DNA from: Agrobacterium larrymoorei
GTDB lineage: Bacteria > Pseudomonadota > Alphaproteobacteria > Rhizobiales > Rhizobiaceae
Direction: 5' to 3'
Length of the DNA: 64,000 nucleotides
Assembly (NCBI RefSeq): GCF_013322225.1
Contig: NZ_JAAMFB010000028.1
Span: forward strand, 1 to 64,000
The position numbers were made by a program, and so were the translations under genes. The notes under the pieces are model-generated. The model did not search any database. It worked only from the letters and a program-made list of their open reading frames with translations, and was not told the DNA's origin. Positions 26,419 through 36,900 of this stretch are shown piece by piece. The number at the start of each line of letters is the position of its first letter. The stretch's first letter is position 1.

Positions 26419-27726
26419 TTATTCCGCGCGACCGATGCTGGAATAGGTGAAGCCGTGCGCCGTTACCTCCTCCGGTCGATAGATATTGCGCAGGTCTACA
26501 AGTACCGGGCTCTTCATGCTCGTTCTTAGGCGGTCGAGATCGAGCGCGCGGAACTGGTTCCACTCGGTGACGATCACCAGCGCATCCGCATCCTGCGCTG
26601 CCTCGTACGGTCCCTGGGCATATTCGATGTTCTCAATCAAATGCTTGGCGTTGGCCATGCCTTCTGGATCATAGCCCGTGATTTTGGCACCCGCATCCTG
26701 AAGCGTCTGAATGACGGCGATTGCAGGGCTGTCGCGCATGTCGTCCGTATTCGGCTTGAAGGTGAGGCCGAGAACCGCAATCTTCTTGCCGCGAATATCG
26801 CCGCCTACGGCTGCGATGACCTTGCGGCCCATGGCGCGCTTGCGGCTGTCGTTGACAGCAATTGTCGTCTCGATCAGGCGAACAGGGCTGTCGTGGTCCT
26901 GTGCCGTCTTCGCGAGAGCCAGCGTATCCTTGGGGAAGCAGGAGCCACCATAGCCGGGACCGGCATGAAGGAATTTTGCACCGATACGGCCATCGAGGCC
27001 GATACCACGCGAAACATCCTGAATATCGCCGCCAACCTTTTCGCACAGGTCCGCCATTTCGTTGATGAAGGTGATCTTCATGGCAAGGAAGGCGTTCCCG
27101 GCGTATTTGATCAGCTCGGACGTGCGACGGGTGGTAAACAACAGCGGTGACTGGTTGAGGTAGAGCGGACGATAGACTTCCGTCATCACCGGGCGAGCGC
27201 GCTCATCGGAAAGACCGATGACGATACGATCCGGGCGCTTGAAATCATCGATGGCTGCACCTTCCCGCAGAAACTCCGGGTTGGACACAACCGCGAAGTC
27301 AGCCGCCGGATTTTCCTCGCGGATGATGCGCTCCACCTCATCGCCGGTGCCAACCGGCACGGTGGATTTGGTGACGATGACGGTAAAGCCGGTAATGGAT
27401 GCGGCGATCTCGCGTGCTGCTGCGTAGACATAGCCGAGGTCGGCATGACCATCGCCGCGACGAGATGGTGTGCCGACGGCGATGAAGACCACGTCTGCAT
27501 CGGCAACGGCGCTTTTCAGTTCAGTCGTGAAGCTCAGGCGACCCGCCTTGGCATTGCTGGCGACGATGGCATCGAGGCCAGGCTCGAAAATCGGAATCTG
27601 ACCGTTTTTCAGTGCCTCGATTTTCTCCGGCATCTTGTCGACGCAGACCACGTCATGTCCAAAATCGGCAAAACACGCGCCAGACACCAAGCCGACATAA
27701 CCAGACCCGATCATTACAATGCGCAT
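26419..27726 (-). CDS. rkpK: UDP-glucose 6-dehydrogenase
   Basis: A 435-residue enzyme oxidising UDP-glucose to UDP-glucuronate with two NAD. The N-terminal Rossmann motif MRIVMIGSGYVGLVSG is textbook, and the catalytic cysteine lies in GPGYGGSCFPKDT. The C-terminal UDP-binding domain includes GLTFKPNTDDMRDSPA. It is the first gene of a two-gene operon with lpsL and provides the precursor for acidic polysaccharides and lipopolysaccharide sugars. The symbol rkpK follows rhizobial usage; ugd is equivalent. Confidence 0.94.
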   Translation of the reverse strand: MRIVMIGSGYVGLVSGACFADFGHDVVCVDKMPEKIEALKNGQIPIFEPGLDAIVASNAKAGRLSFTTELKSAVADADVVFIAVGTPSRRGDGHADLGYVYAAAREIAASITGFTVIVTKSTVPVGTGDEVERIIREENPAADFAVVSNPEFLREGAAIDDFKRPDRIVIGLSDERARPVMTEVYRPLYLNQSPLLFTTRRTSELIKYAGNAFLAMKITFINEMADLCEKVGGDIQDVSRGIGLDGRIGAKFLHAGPGYGGSCFPKDTLALAKTAQDHDSPVRLIETTIAVNDSRKRAMGRKVIAAVGGDIRGKKIAVLGLTFKPNTDDMRDSPAIAVIQTLQDAGAKITGYDPEGMANAKHLIENIEYAQGPYEAAQDADALVIVTEWNQFRALDLDRLRTSMKSPVLVDLRNIYRPEEVTAHGFTYSSIGRAE

Positions 27727-27951
27727 TTGTGTGCCTTTCGGAATAAGAGCAAGCGGAGTGACCCAAGTTGCTTCAGGATCGTCATTTCGGATAGCTGTTT
27801 AGCCGCGTTCGCCGTCATGTCCAAGCGTGCAGGTGGTTTTCAACGACGATTCCGAGAAATTGTTGTAGATGACGCGAACCAAAATGCTTTTCCGACGATT
27901 CTGTTTGTTGAACGAACCCGCCTTTGGGCCACGCGTATCCAGGAAACCCTC

Positions 27952-29166
27952 ATGATAGAGCAATCTCGCCTTCAGGATATTTCGCTGTGGCTTTCCCAGC
28001 AGGGCTATGAGGGCACTGCTGAAGACGTTTTGCTCTCAGGTTTTTGTGAGAGATGTAATGCGGCGGGAATATCGATTTCATCGGCTTTGATATTGATGGA
28101 CACGCTCCATCCGGATTTCGAAGGGCATGCCTTTCAGTGGGATAGCCGTGACGAATTCAAGTCCTCCAGCGTTTATGATTTTACGGATGAGGGATCGGCC
28201 AAAGAAGATTGGGAGAACTCGGTTTTCTTTCATTTGATCAAGGAAAACGGGCACGAAGTCCGGCGTCGTCTGTATCTCGATGAGGAGGCCAATTTCTACA
28301 AGCTTGCCGAGCTTAAGGCTGCAGGCCACACGGACTATATCGCTGCCATTCATCGTTTCACCGAACGCGGCAGCATAGGTGAGATGAGTGCATTTTACTC
28401 CCGCTGGCTAACGCGGCACGCCGAGGGTTTCCACGACGACGAGCTTGCGGCATTGAGAATACTGCTGCCGACCCTTGCGCTGGCGGTGAAGACGGCATGT
28501 TGCATGCGCATCATCGGCACGATTACCGACGTCTATCTGGGGCGCGACGCAGGGCGAAAGGTAATGAGCGGCACCATTTCTCGCGGTGAGGTGGAGAGGA
28601 TCGATGCCGTATTGTGGTTCTCTGACCTGCGCGACTTTACCGGCATATCCGACCGCGCAGAGCCGGACCAGATTATTCCGTTTCTCAACGATTACGCGGG
28701 TCTCGTCATCGATTCCATTCACGCGCACGGTGGTAGTGTTTTGAAATTGATTGGGGACGGTGTTCTGGCGATCTTCCGCAGCGGCGATCAGCGCGACGAT
28801 TGCGCTGCCGCCCTGGCCGCCGAAATGACGATGCGAACCAATCTCGCCGTTCTCAACAACCGGCGACGGCTCGAGGGGCTTCCCACCACAGACATCTATC
28901 TGGGTCTCCATGTCGGAGAAGTGTTTTACGGAAATATCGGCAGTCGCACACGGCTCGACTTCACTGTGGTCGGTCCCGCAGTCAATATGGTCAGCCGCAT
29001 AGAGGGCCTATGCGGCTCGGTGGACCGAGATACGGTCATGTCAAAGGAATTTGCCGCCAAATGTCCGGAAGAAATGAGAAAGCTCATGGTCTCCATTGGC
29101 CGATATGCCTTGCGCGGTTTTGCACGTGCGCATGAGCTTTACACCATCGACCCGGAATTCGTTTAG
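27952..29166 (+). CDS. Class III adenylate/guanylate cyclase with uncharacterised N-terminal sensor region
   Basis: About 404 residues. The C-terminal cyclase domain (roughly residues 215-390) shows VLWFSDLRDFTGISD with the first metal Asp, IGDGVLAIF with the second, and YGNIGSRTRLDFTVVGPAVN with the transition-state region. The first 200 residues have no membrane segment. They resemble the N-terminal part common in rhizobial cytosolic cyclases (WLSQQGYEGTAEDVLLSGFCERC), whose function is not defined. The start MIEQSRLQD follows CAGGAAACCC. It is divergent from rkpK. Product, cAMP or cGMP, is not decided here. Confidence 0.88.
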   Translation: MIEQSRLQDISLWLSQQGYEGTAEDVLLSGFCERCNAAGISISSALILMDTLHPDFEGHAFQWDSRDEFKSSSVYDFTDEGSAKEDWENSVFFHLIKENGHEVRRRLYLDEEANFYKLAELKAAGHTDYIAAIHRFTERGSIGEMSAFYSRWLTRHAEGFHDDELAALRILLPTLALAVKTACCMRIIGTITDVYLGRDAGRKVMSGTISRGEVERIDAVLWFSDLRDFTGISDRAEPDQIIPFLNDYAGLVIDSIHAHGGSVLKLIGDGVLAIFRSGDQRDDCAAALAAEMTMRTNLAVLNNRRRLEGLPTTDIYLGLHVGEVFYGNIGSRTRLDFTVVGPAVNMVSRIEGLCGSVDRDTVMSKEFAAKCPEEMRKLMVSIGRYALRGFARAHELYTIDPEFV

Positions 29167-29346
29167 CGTTGTCAGAAATACGGGACGCTTTTTGCGTTTT
29201 CTAGCCTTGTGACTTCAGCCTTCCAGGCGTAACCCTTTCCGTGAGGAAGTCCTCATCCCTTTTGATTTGCTTTGCCGGTATCGTTGCCGGTGGAGAACTG
29301 TGCCCGCGTCTCTCGCCCGCCAGTTTCCCGTTCGGATCGGTTCGTC

Positions 29347-30234
29347 ATGCACAAAGGTTTTCTGCTAGGATTGCTTGCTTACGCCAGCTTTTCCTGGGGA
29401 GACGCGACGATCAAGTCGCTCGGCCATCAGGTCAGCGTTTTCGAGATCGGCTTCTTCAGCATATTGTCGTCAGCGGCGGTCATATTCTTTACGAAGCCGA
29501 AACACGAACGCTGGCGCGAGTTTTGGCGCATGGACAGGCCGTTGGCGGTCCATGGCCGCGCCATTTCAGGGCTTTTTGCGGGTATCCTCGGTATCTATGC
29601 CTTTACGACCCTGCCTCTGGCGGAAGCGTATGCGCTGATTTTTCTCTCGCCGCTTTTCGTGACGATCTTGTCTGCGTTGCTTCTCAAGGAGGATATCGGT
29701 CTCTGGAGATGGTCGGCGGTGCTGGCAGGCATCGTCGGTGTTTTTCTGGTCGTCCGTCCCGGTTTTAAGACATTGGAGCTTGGCCATCTCGCTGCGATCG
29801 GTGTCGCTCTGCTCGCGGCAATGACAATCGTTATTCTCCGATCTCTGGCCGGTAGGGAAAAGCGAACCTCCATCATGGGGGTCTTGTTGATCTATGGTTT
29901 GACCTTCAACGGAATTGCGGCGATCCCCACCTTTCAGACCCCGAACGTGCACCAGATCGGTGCGTTCATCTTCATTGGTATATGCACGGCTCTCGGCCAG
30001 CTCACACTTCTGACGGCTACGAAAATCGCTCCTGCCAGCCAGATTGCACCGTCTCATTATTCGCAAATACTTTGGGCAGTCGGCATCGGCGCTTTCTTCT
30101 TCGGTGAATATCCTGACAAACTCGCGATATTTGGACTGGTGGTTATTGCCGGTGCTGGCTTGTTGACCATGGTGCGGGAGAAGATTCGGCTGGGTCTTGT
30201 CAGATGGAATCCATTTTTCCGTAACCGGCTGTGA
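29347..30234 (+). CDS. EamA/DMT-family transporter
   Basis: A 295-residue inner-membrane protein with about ten hydrophobic segments in two five-helix repeats. The first includes GRAISGLFAGILGIYAFTTLPLAEAYALIFLSPLFVTILSALLLKE and the second ends in GAFFFGEYPDKLAIFGLVVIAGAGL, the usual EamA layout. Members export amino acids or other metabolites. The start MHKGFLLGLL avoids a polar upstream extension. It stands alone between the cyclase and the reductase genes, so no substrate can be suggested. Confidence 0.85.
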   Translation: MHKGFLLGLLAYASFSWGDATIKSLGHQVSVFEIGFFSILSSAAVIFFTKPKHERWREFWRMDRPLAVHGRAISGLFAGILGIYAFTTLPLAEAYALIFLSPLFVTILSALLLKEDIGLWRWSAVLAGIVGVFLVVRPGFKTLELGHLAAIGVALLAAMTIVILRSLAGREKRTSIMGVLLIYGLTFNGIAAIPTFQTPNVHQIGAFIFIGICTALGQLTLLTATKIAPASQIAPSHYSQILWAVGIGAFFFGEYPDKLAIFGLVVIAGAGLLTMVREKIRLGLVRWNPFFRNRL

Positions 30235-30335
30235 TCATCCGAACATCAAACACTGTGTCAACAAAACGCTCGCTTGTTCACCCGCCCTTGAAGGCATCAT
30301 AAGTCGATCGACTTAAGATGTTTCTGGAGATAGCG

Positions 30336-31292
30336 ATGCTGGTGGATGGCAAGTGGACGGCGGATTGGCAGCCCGTACAGGCGACTGACGAAAAGGGCGG
30401 CTTCGTTCGGCAGATATCCGGTTTTCGAAACTGGGTCACGCCCGATGGTTCTGCGGGTCCGACGGGCGAGGGCGGGTTCGAAGCAGAAAGCGGCCGCTAC
30501 CATCTCTATGTCGCGCTCATCTGCCCATGGGCATCGCGAACCCTTGTCGGGCGCAAGCTGAAGGGCTTGGAAGATGCAATATCGGTTTCGATTGTTGAGC
30601 CGGCGCTATCTGATCAGGGCTGGCGGTTCGGAGATTATCCGGGTGCCGACCGCGATACGCTCAACGGTGCCACATACATGCACGAAATCTACACATCGGT
30701 CGCTCCAAATTACACGGGAAGGGCAACCGTGCCGGTTCTTTGGGACAAGAAGAGGCAGACCATCGTCAACAATGAGTCAGCCGACATTTTGCGAATGCTC
30801 AATTCCGGTTTCGGAGACTTGGCAGATAATACCTACGATCTCTATCCCGCCGATCTCGCTGCCGAAATCGATGAACTGAACGACCGCATTTATCCTCGGC
30901 TCAACAACGGCGTTTACCGCTCAGGTTTCGCGACGACGCAGGCTGCCTATGAAGAGGCCTTCGCTGACGTATTCCAGACGCTGGACGAACTGGAGGCGCG
31001 CCTTGCTGCAAAGGGGCCATATCTCTTTGGCGAACGGTTGACGGAAACGGACATACGTCTCTTCGTGACGCTTGTGCGCTTCGATGCGGCGTATCATGGC
31101 CTGTTCAAATGCAATCTTCGACGCATTGCAGATTACCCCGCGCTTTACGCGCACATGATGCGGCTACTGGAAATTGAAGGCGTGCGTGAAACGGTCAATA
31201 TCGACCACATAAAGCGTGGATATTATTCCATAAAAGCACTCAACCCGACGCAAATTGTGCCTGTCGGACCTAAACTTCCAGGATTGAGCTAA
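30336..31292 (+). CDS. Glutathionyl-hydroquinone reductase (Xi-class GST)
   Basis: About 318 residues. The catalytic cysteine lies in YVALICPWASRTL, the Cys-Pro-Trp-Ala motif of the YqjG/PcpF group. Other matching features are GWRFGDYPGADRDTLNG, VPVLWDKKRQTIVNNESADI and the C-terminal helical domain with LFGERLTETDIRLFVTLVRFD. These enzymes reduce glutathionyl-hydroquinones back to hydroquinones, protecting against quinones. The start MLVDGKW follows TGGAGATAGCG. The gene converges on a LysR gene and appears monocistronic. Confidence 0.9.
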   Translation: MLVDGKWTADWQPVQATDEKGGFVRQISGFRNWVTPDGSAGPTGEGGFEAESGRYHLYVALICPWASRTLVGRKLKGLEDAISVSIVEPALSDQGWRFGDYPGADRDTLNGATYMHEIYTSVAPNYTGRATVPVLWDKKRQTIVNNESADILRMLNSGFGDLADNTYDLYPADLAAEIDELNDRIYPRLNNGVYRSGFATTQAAYEEAFADVFQTLDELEARLAAKGPYLFGERLTETDIRLFVTLVRFDAAYHGLFKCNLRRIADYPALYAHMMRLLEIEGVRETVNIDHIKRGYYSIKALNPTQIVPVGPKLPGLS

Positions 31293-31319
31293 GACTGAAA
31301 ACCGAGTGGAGCAGGTGTT

Positions 31320-32222
31320 TCAGACTGGGTTTCCTACCTGATCCAGCAGCCATGTCTGAAACGCCTGCGCCAGCACGTTATCCCGCCGTCCTTCCGGCAT
31401 GGCGATGTAATAGCTCTTGTCTGTTTGCAGGGGCACATCGAAAACGACGACCAATTGTCCCGATTTCAGCTCTGCTTCGATCAGATACTTGGGTAGAAGT
31501 GCAAATCCCAGACCGCTGACGGCAGCCTCGATCAGCATCGAGAACTGATCGAATCGATTGCCCCGGTAGGCTTCATCGGAAGCAATGCCATTCATCTCGA
31601 ACCATTCCGTCCAAAGCTTGGGTCGTGTAGTGACATGCAGCAGCGGATGCTTGAGCAGATCGACGTGGCTTTCTGGTCGATGCATCTCTATTGCCGCGGG
31701 ACAGGCGACTGGCACGATAATTTCATTGCACAGAAACGTGCAAGTACCGTGCGCCCATACTGGCTGGCCATAGTGGATGGCAATATCGAAGCCCTCTTCA
31801 TCGAAATCGAACGGATGCGAGCGCGAACCCACTGTTAAAACCGTATCGGGATGTGTCGCCATGAATTTGTGAAGGCGAGGGGTCAGCCACCGGCTTCCGA
31901 AGGTTGGAAGTGTCGCGACGGATAGCGATGCGCTGGAGGTGCCAGCGGTCACGGCGCGCACCATCAGTTGTTCGGATTGCTGGAGAAGCTTCTGCACACC
32001 CGGCAGGAACTTGCGGCCCGCTTCGGACAGCACAACGCGGCGGCGAATGCGCTCAAAGAGCAGCATTCCGGTCTGCGCTTCCAGATCACTGATCTGGCGG
32101 CTGATGGCGCTCTGGGTAAGGTTGAGTTCTTCTGCTGCCCGCGTGAAATTGCCGTGCCTTGCAGCGCACTCGAAAGCCTGCAAGGTTATGATATCCGGAA
32201 CCAGTCGTCTGCGCGTATCCAT
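31320..32222 (-). CDS. LysR-family transcriptional regulator
   Basis: A 300-residue protein with an N-terminal winged helix (LQAFECAARHGNFTRAAEELNLTQSAISRQISDLE) followed by a substrate-binding domain of the GcvA type (SVATLPTFGSRWLTPRLHKF, FDIAIHYGQPVW). It is divergent from the aldehyde dehydrogenase gene with about 100 bases between the starts, the usual arrangement for a LysR protein controlling its neighbour. I infer that it regulates that gene in response to a lysine-pathway intermediate; no operator was defined. Confidence 0.9.
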   Translation of the reverse strand: MDTRRRLVPDIITLQAFECAARHGNFTRAAEELNLTQSAISRQISDLEAQTGMLLFERIRRRVVLSEAGRKFLPGVQKLLQQSEQLMVRAVTAGTSSASLSVATLPTFGSRWLTPRLHKFMATHPDTVLTVGSRSHPFDFDEEGFDIAIHYGQPVWAHGTCTFLCNEIIVPVACPAAIEMHRPESHVDLLKHPLLHVTTRPKLWTEWFEMNGIASDEAYRGNRFDQFSMLIEAAVSGLGFALLPKYLIEAELKSGQLVVVFDVPLQTDKSYYIAMPEGRRDNVLAQAFQTWLLDQVGNPV

Positions 32223-32326
32223 TCCCGCCTCGCATCAACTCACCCGCTTTCGTCATTGGAAATGGGCTATTGCAGACGTATATGATCTTGAACAAGAATG
32301 AAATGGCCGTCCAAGGAGACAATCAG

Positions 32327-33859
32327 ATGACTGCAACAGCCGCCAAAGTGGATGTCGTGAAAGAAGCCGCAGCCCTGCTCGAAAAGATGGGCGTTCCGTC
32401 CGCACTCTATCAGGGCGGCGATATGGCATCGTTCAGCCCCGTTACGGGTGAACAGGTCGCGAGCCTTAAGACTGTTTCGGCAGGCGATGTTGCTGCCATC
32501 GTCGATAAGGCGGATGTTGCGTTTCGCGAATGGCGTCTGGTGCCCGCGCCACGCCGTGGCGAGCTGATCCGGCTTCTCTGCGAAGAACTGCGCGCCTTCA
32601 AGACCGATCTTGGTCGTCTCGTCTCGCTCGAAGCAGGCAAAATCCCGTCTGAAGGTCTCGGCGAAGTTCAGGAAATGATCGACATCTGCGATTTCGCGGT
32701 CGGTCTGTCACGCCAGCTTTACGGCCTGACGATTGCAACGGAACGCCCCGGCCATCGCATGATGGAAACCTGGCATCCGCTCGGCGTCGTCGGTGTCATT
32801 TCCGCCTTCAACTTCCCTGTTGCCGTCTGGTCGTGGAATGCGGCGCTCGCCATCGTCTGCGGCAACTCTGTCGTCTGGAAGCCATCGGAAAAGACACCGC
32901 TGACGGCGCTTGCCGTGCAGGGTATCTTCGAGCGCGCCGTTGCCCGCTTCGGCGATGCCCCGGAGAACCTCAGCCAGATCATCATCGGTGATCGAACCGT
33001 GGGTGAAGCGCTTGTCGATCACCCCAAGGTGCCGCTTGTTTCCGCAACCGGCTCCACCCGCATGGGCCGCGATGTCGGTCCGCGTCTGGCAAAGCGTTTC
33101 GCCCGCGCCATTCTGGAACTCGGCGGCAACAACGCCGGTATCGTATGCCCATCCGCTGACCTCGACATGGCTCTGCGCGCCATCGCCTTCGGTGCCATGG
33201 GCACGGCTGGCCAGCGCTGCACCACCCTGCGTCGGCTCTTCGTTCACGACAGCGTTTACGATCAACTCGTGCCGCGTTTGAAGAAGGCCTATGCCTCGGT
33301 ATCCGTCGGCAATCCACTGGAAAGCTCCGCACTCGTCGGCCCGTTGGTCGATAAGGTTGCATTCGACGGCATGCAGAAGGCTCTTGCCGAGGCAAAGGCG
33401 CATGGCGGCGTGGTTGCCGGTGGCGAGCGTGTCGATACCGGTGCTGCCAATGGCTATTATGTGAAGCCTGCGCTGGTGGAAATGCCGAAGCAGGTAGGGC
33501 CGGTTCTTGACGAAACCTTCGCACCGATCCTCTATGTGATGAAATACTCTGATCTCGATCAGGCGATTGACGAGCACAATGCCGTTGCGGCAGGCCTGTC
33601 ATCCTCTATCTTCACCAAGGACCTACAGGAGGCCGAGCGTTTCCTGGCAGCTGACGGCTCGGATTGTGGCATCGCCAACGTCAATATCGGTACGTCCGGC
33701 GCCGAAATCGGCGGTGCCTTCGGTGGCGAAAAGGAAACCGGCGGCGGCCGTGAGTCGGGCTCTGACTCTTGGAAGGCGTACATGCGCCGCGCTACCAATA
33801 CGGTAAACTACTCCAAGGCGCTTCCCTTGGCGCAGGGCGTTTCTTTCGACATCGAGTAA
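32327..33859 (+). CDS. amaB: Aldehyde dehydrogenase, aminoadipate-semialdehyde type
   Basis: A 510-residue soluble NAD-dependent dehydrogenase. The catalytic Cys lies in GTAGQRCTTLRR and the Glu in LELGGNNAGI; the N-terminal FNFPVAVWSWNAALAIVCGNSVVWKPSEKTPL is highly typical of the ALDH7 (antiquitin) group, which oxidises alpha-aminoadipate semialdehyde in lysine catabolism. The start MTATAAKVD follows CCAAGGAGAC. It converges on putA across a shared terminator. The substrate is assigned by subfamily resemblance and the divergent LysR gene. Confidence 0.87.
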   Translation: MTATAAKVDVVKEAAALLEKMGVPSALYQGGDMASFSPVTGEQVASLKTVSAGDVAAIVDKADVAFREWRLVPAPRRGELIRLLCEELRAFKTDLGRLVSLEAGKIPSEGLGEVQEMIDICDFAVGLSRQLYGLTIATERPGHRMMETWHPLGVVGVISAFNFPVAVWSWNAALAIVCGNSVVWKPSEKTPLTALAVQGIFERAVARFGDAPENLSQIIIGDRTVGEALVDHPKVPLVSATGSTRMGRDVGPRLAKRFARAILELGGNNAGIVCPSADLDMALRAIAFGAMGTAGQRCTTLRRLFVHDSVYDQLVPRLKKAYASVSVGNPLESSALVGPLVDKVAFDGMQKALAEAKAHGGVVAGGERVDTGAANGYYVKPALVEMPKQVGPVLDETFAPILYVMKYSDLDQAIDEHNAVAAGLSSSIFTKDLQEAERFLAADGSDCGIANVNIGTSGAEIGGAFGGEKETGGGRESGSDSWKAYMRRATNTVNYSKALPLAQGVSFDIE

Positions 33860-33885
33860 ACACCACCGATTTAAAGTGATCGTTG

Positions 33886-33917
33886 AGGGCTGGCAGGAAG
33901 ATTTCTGCCAGCCCTTT
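33886..33917. terminator. Bidirectional terminator between the aldehyde dehydrogenase and putA
   Basis: AGGGCTGGCAG and CTGCCAGCCCT form a perfect 11-bp stem with an 8-base loop, followed by TTTGTC on the plus strand. It sits between two convergent stop codons, so it probably ends both transcripts. Confidence 0.82.
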
Positions 33918-33922
33918 GTCGT

Positions 33923-36900
33923 TCAGCCGATGGACATCAGGCTGGCATTGCCGCCCGCAGCCGTGGTGTTGACGCTGACGGAGACTTCTTCCAGCAGCCA
34001 GTTGAGATTATAAGGCTGCATGACGCCCTGCATTTCTTCCGATGATGCGGCCTGAACCAGAACCAGCGGGCCGTTCAGCGCTGCGATCCGGCTGTTGACT
34101 GTTCGCACACGCTCGGCATCACCTTCGATCAACGCACCGGCAAACGGGCCGGACCTCTCCCAATCGCTCGACCATTGAATGCGGCCCGCAACAGAGGCTG
34201 GCACGCCGGAAAGCGCTTGCTCCAAACCGCATTCCTTGTCGATGACGACGTCGTTGCCGGTGGCAAGGGCGGCGGCAAGCTGGCGGTACAGGCCTTGAAC
34301 CGCATCTGGCACCAGCAGGACTCGCCCTCGCGAATGCAACGCGTAAAGGTTACGCTCGCCGACAGGCCCGGCAAATTCGGTTTCAAAGCCCAGACCGGAA
34401 ACATACGCAGATGTGCGAACCACCTCCGCCGCCTGCGTTTCATCCTTGCCATCCAGCCAGTGTGCGAAATCGGCGGAAGCCGGGTGTTGTTGCTGGCCGG
34501 TGCGCTCAACCACCGGCGCAATCCGCGTCAGGCGACCAAGATAAAGTGGTCCGCCTGCCTTGGGGCCGGTGCCGGAAAGGCCGCGCCCGCCAAACGGCTG
34601 GACGCCCACGACCGCGCCGATGATGTTGCGGTTGACGTAGAGATTGCCTGCCTTCACGCGTGACAATACATGCGCAATCGTCGCATCGAGGCGCGTATGC
34701 AGGCCGAAGGTCAGGCCGTAACCGGTGGCGTTGATATCGTCGATCAGTTGATCGAGCTTCTCGCGCTTGAAGCGGATGACGTGCAGCACTGGCCCAAAGA
34801 CCTCGCGCTTCAGGTCGGACAGTGACTTCAACTCGATGATGGTCGGGGGAACGAAAGTGCCCTTGTCCGTCCCGCCCGAGAGCGCAATCTGTTCGATCCT
34901 GTTGCCAAGCCCGCGCATCGTCTCGATATGCTTTTCGATGTTCTCTTTTGCTTCCGCGGTGATGACAGGGCCGACATCGACGGAAAGCCGGTCCGTCCTG
35001 CCGATGCGTAACTCATGCAGCGCACCTTTCAGCATCGTCAGCGTTCTGTCGGCCACATCGTCCTGAAGGCAGAGAACGCGTAGCGCCGAGCAACGCTGAC
35101 CGGCACTGTCGAAGGCAGACGCGATCACATCCGCCACCACCTGCTCGGCGAGCGCAGACGAGTCGACGATCATTGCATTCTGGCCGCCGGTTTCCGCAAT
35201 CAGCGGAATGGTCCGGCCATCGCTCGTAATGCGTTGCGATAGCTGCTTCTGGATCAGGCGCGCTACCTCGGTCGATCCGGTGAACATCACGCCTGCGGTC
35301 TGCGACGCGGCAACCAGTTGCGCCCCGGTCTGTCCGGCGCCCGGCAGGAGTTGCACCGCATCGGCGGGAACACCCGCTTCATGCAGTAGACGCACGCCTT
35401 CTGCCGCAATCAACGGCGTTTCTTCCGCAGGCTTGGCCAGCACAGGGTTGCCCGCCACCAGCGCTGCCGCCACCTGGCCGATGAAAATGGCGAGCGGGAA
35501 GTTCCAGGGGCTGATGCAGACGATGGGGCCGAGCGGCTGTTGCAGAAGGCCGAATGTGTTACGGGCTTCCGCTGCATAATACCGCAGGAAATCGATGGCC
35601 TCACGCACTTCCGCGATGGCGTTCGGCGCGGATTTTCCGGCTTCGCGCATGATGAGGCCGAGAAGGATCGGCATCCTCTCCTGCATCAGATCGGCCGCTT
35701 TCTCAAGGCAATAGGCGCGCGTCTCGACGCTGGTCTGCGGCCACGGGGAGCTGGCTGCGATCTCGAGTGCCTTCGCTACATCCTGCTCGGTCGGCTGGGT
35801 AACAAAGCCCACGATATCGTCGCGATCTGCGGGATTGGTGACAGGCCGCACTTCGCCTGAGGCATAATCCGTCGCCGCCTTCCAGTCGATCCGGGTGCTT
35901 TCCTTCAGCGCTTTGCTCAGTGCTGAAAGCGCATCCTCGTTCGCGAGATCTGTGCCATCCGAGTTGCGGCGAGTGCCATAAAGCGCATCCGGCTTGCCGA
36001 TCTTGTCGTGCTGTGCGCCGGGAACAGGCATGGCCTTCACCACGGCAACTGGATCGTCCAGCAGGGTTTCGACCGGCACGTTCGGATCGGCGATGCGGTT
36101 GACGAAGGACGAGTTCGCGCCGTTTTCCAGCAGGCGACGAACGAGATAAGCAAGCAGCGTCTCATGTGTGCCGACCGGCGCATAGAAACGGCACGGTCGG
36201 TCGAGGTTCTTTTTGCCGACCACTTCGCTGTAAAGCGGCTCTCCCATGCCATGCAGGCACTGGAACTCGTAGTCGCCGAGTTTGAAGTCCGGCCCGGCAA
36301 GATGATAGATCGTCGCCATCGATTGCGCGTTATGGGTGGCAAACTGCGGGAAAATCACGTCGCGGGCAGCCAGCAGCTTGCGGGCGCAGGCGATGTAGGA
36401 CACGTCGGTATGTACCTTGCGCGTAAAGACCGGGAAGTCTTCCAGACCTTCAAGCTGCGCGCGCTTGATTTCCGCATCCCAATAGGCCCCCTTCACCAGC
36501 CGGATCATGATGCGACGATTGGCCCGGCGGGCGAGGTCGATGATGTAATCCAGCACAAAGGGGCAGCGGCGGCCGTAGGCCTGAACCACAAAGCCCAAAC
36601 CTTCCCATTTGCCGAGATCCGGGTCCATCGCCAGAGATTCGAGGAGATCGAGCGAAAGCTCCAGCCGGTCGGCCTCTTCCGCATCGATGTTGAGGCCGAT
36701 GTCGTAGCCCTTGGCCAGAACCATCAGCGATTTCACGCGTGGCAGCAGTTCCGCCATCACCCGCTCGGCCTGAGCGCGCGAATAACGCGGGTGGAGGGCG
36801 GAGAGCTTGATGGAAATGCCCGGGCCACCATAAACGCCGCGCCCGGCGGAAGCCTTGCCGATGGCATGGATCGCCTGCTCGTAATCGCGGTAGTAACGCT

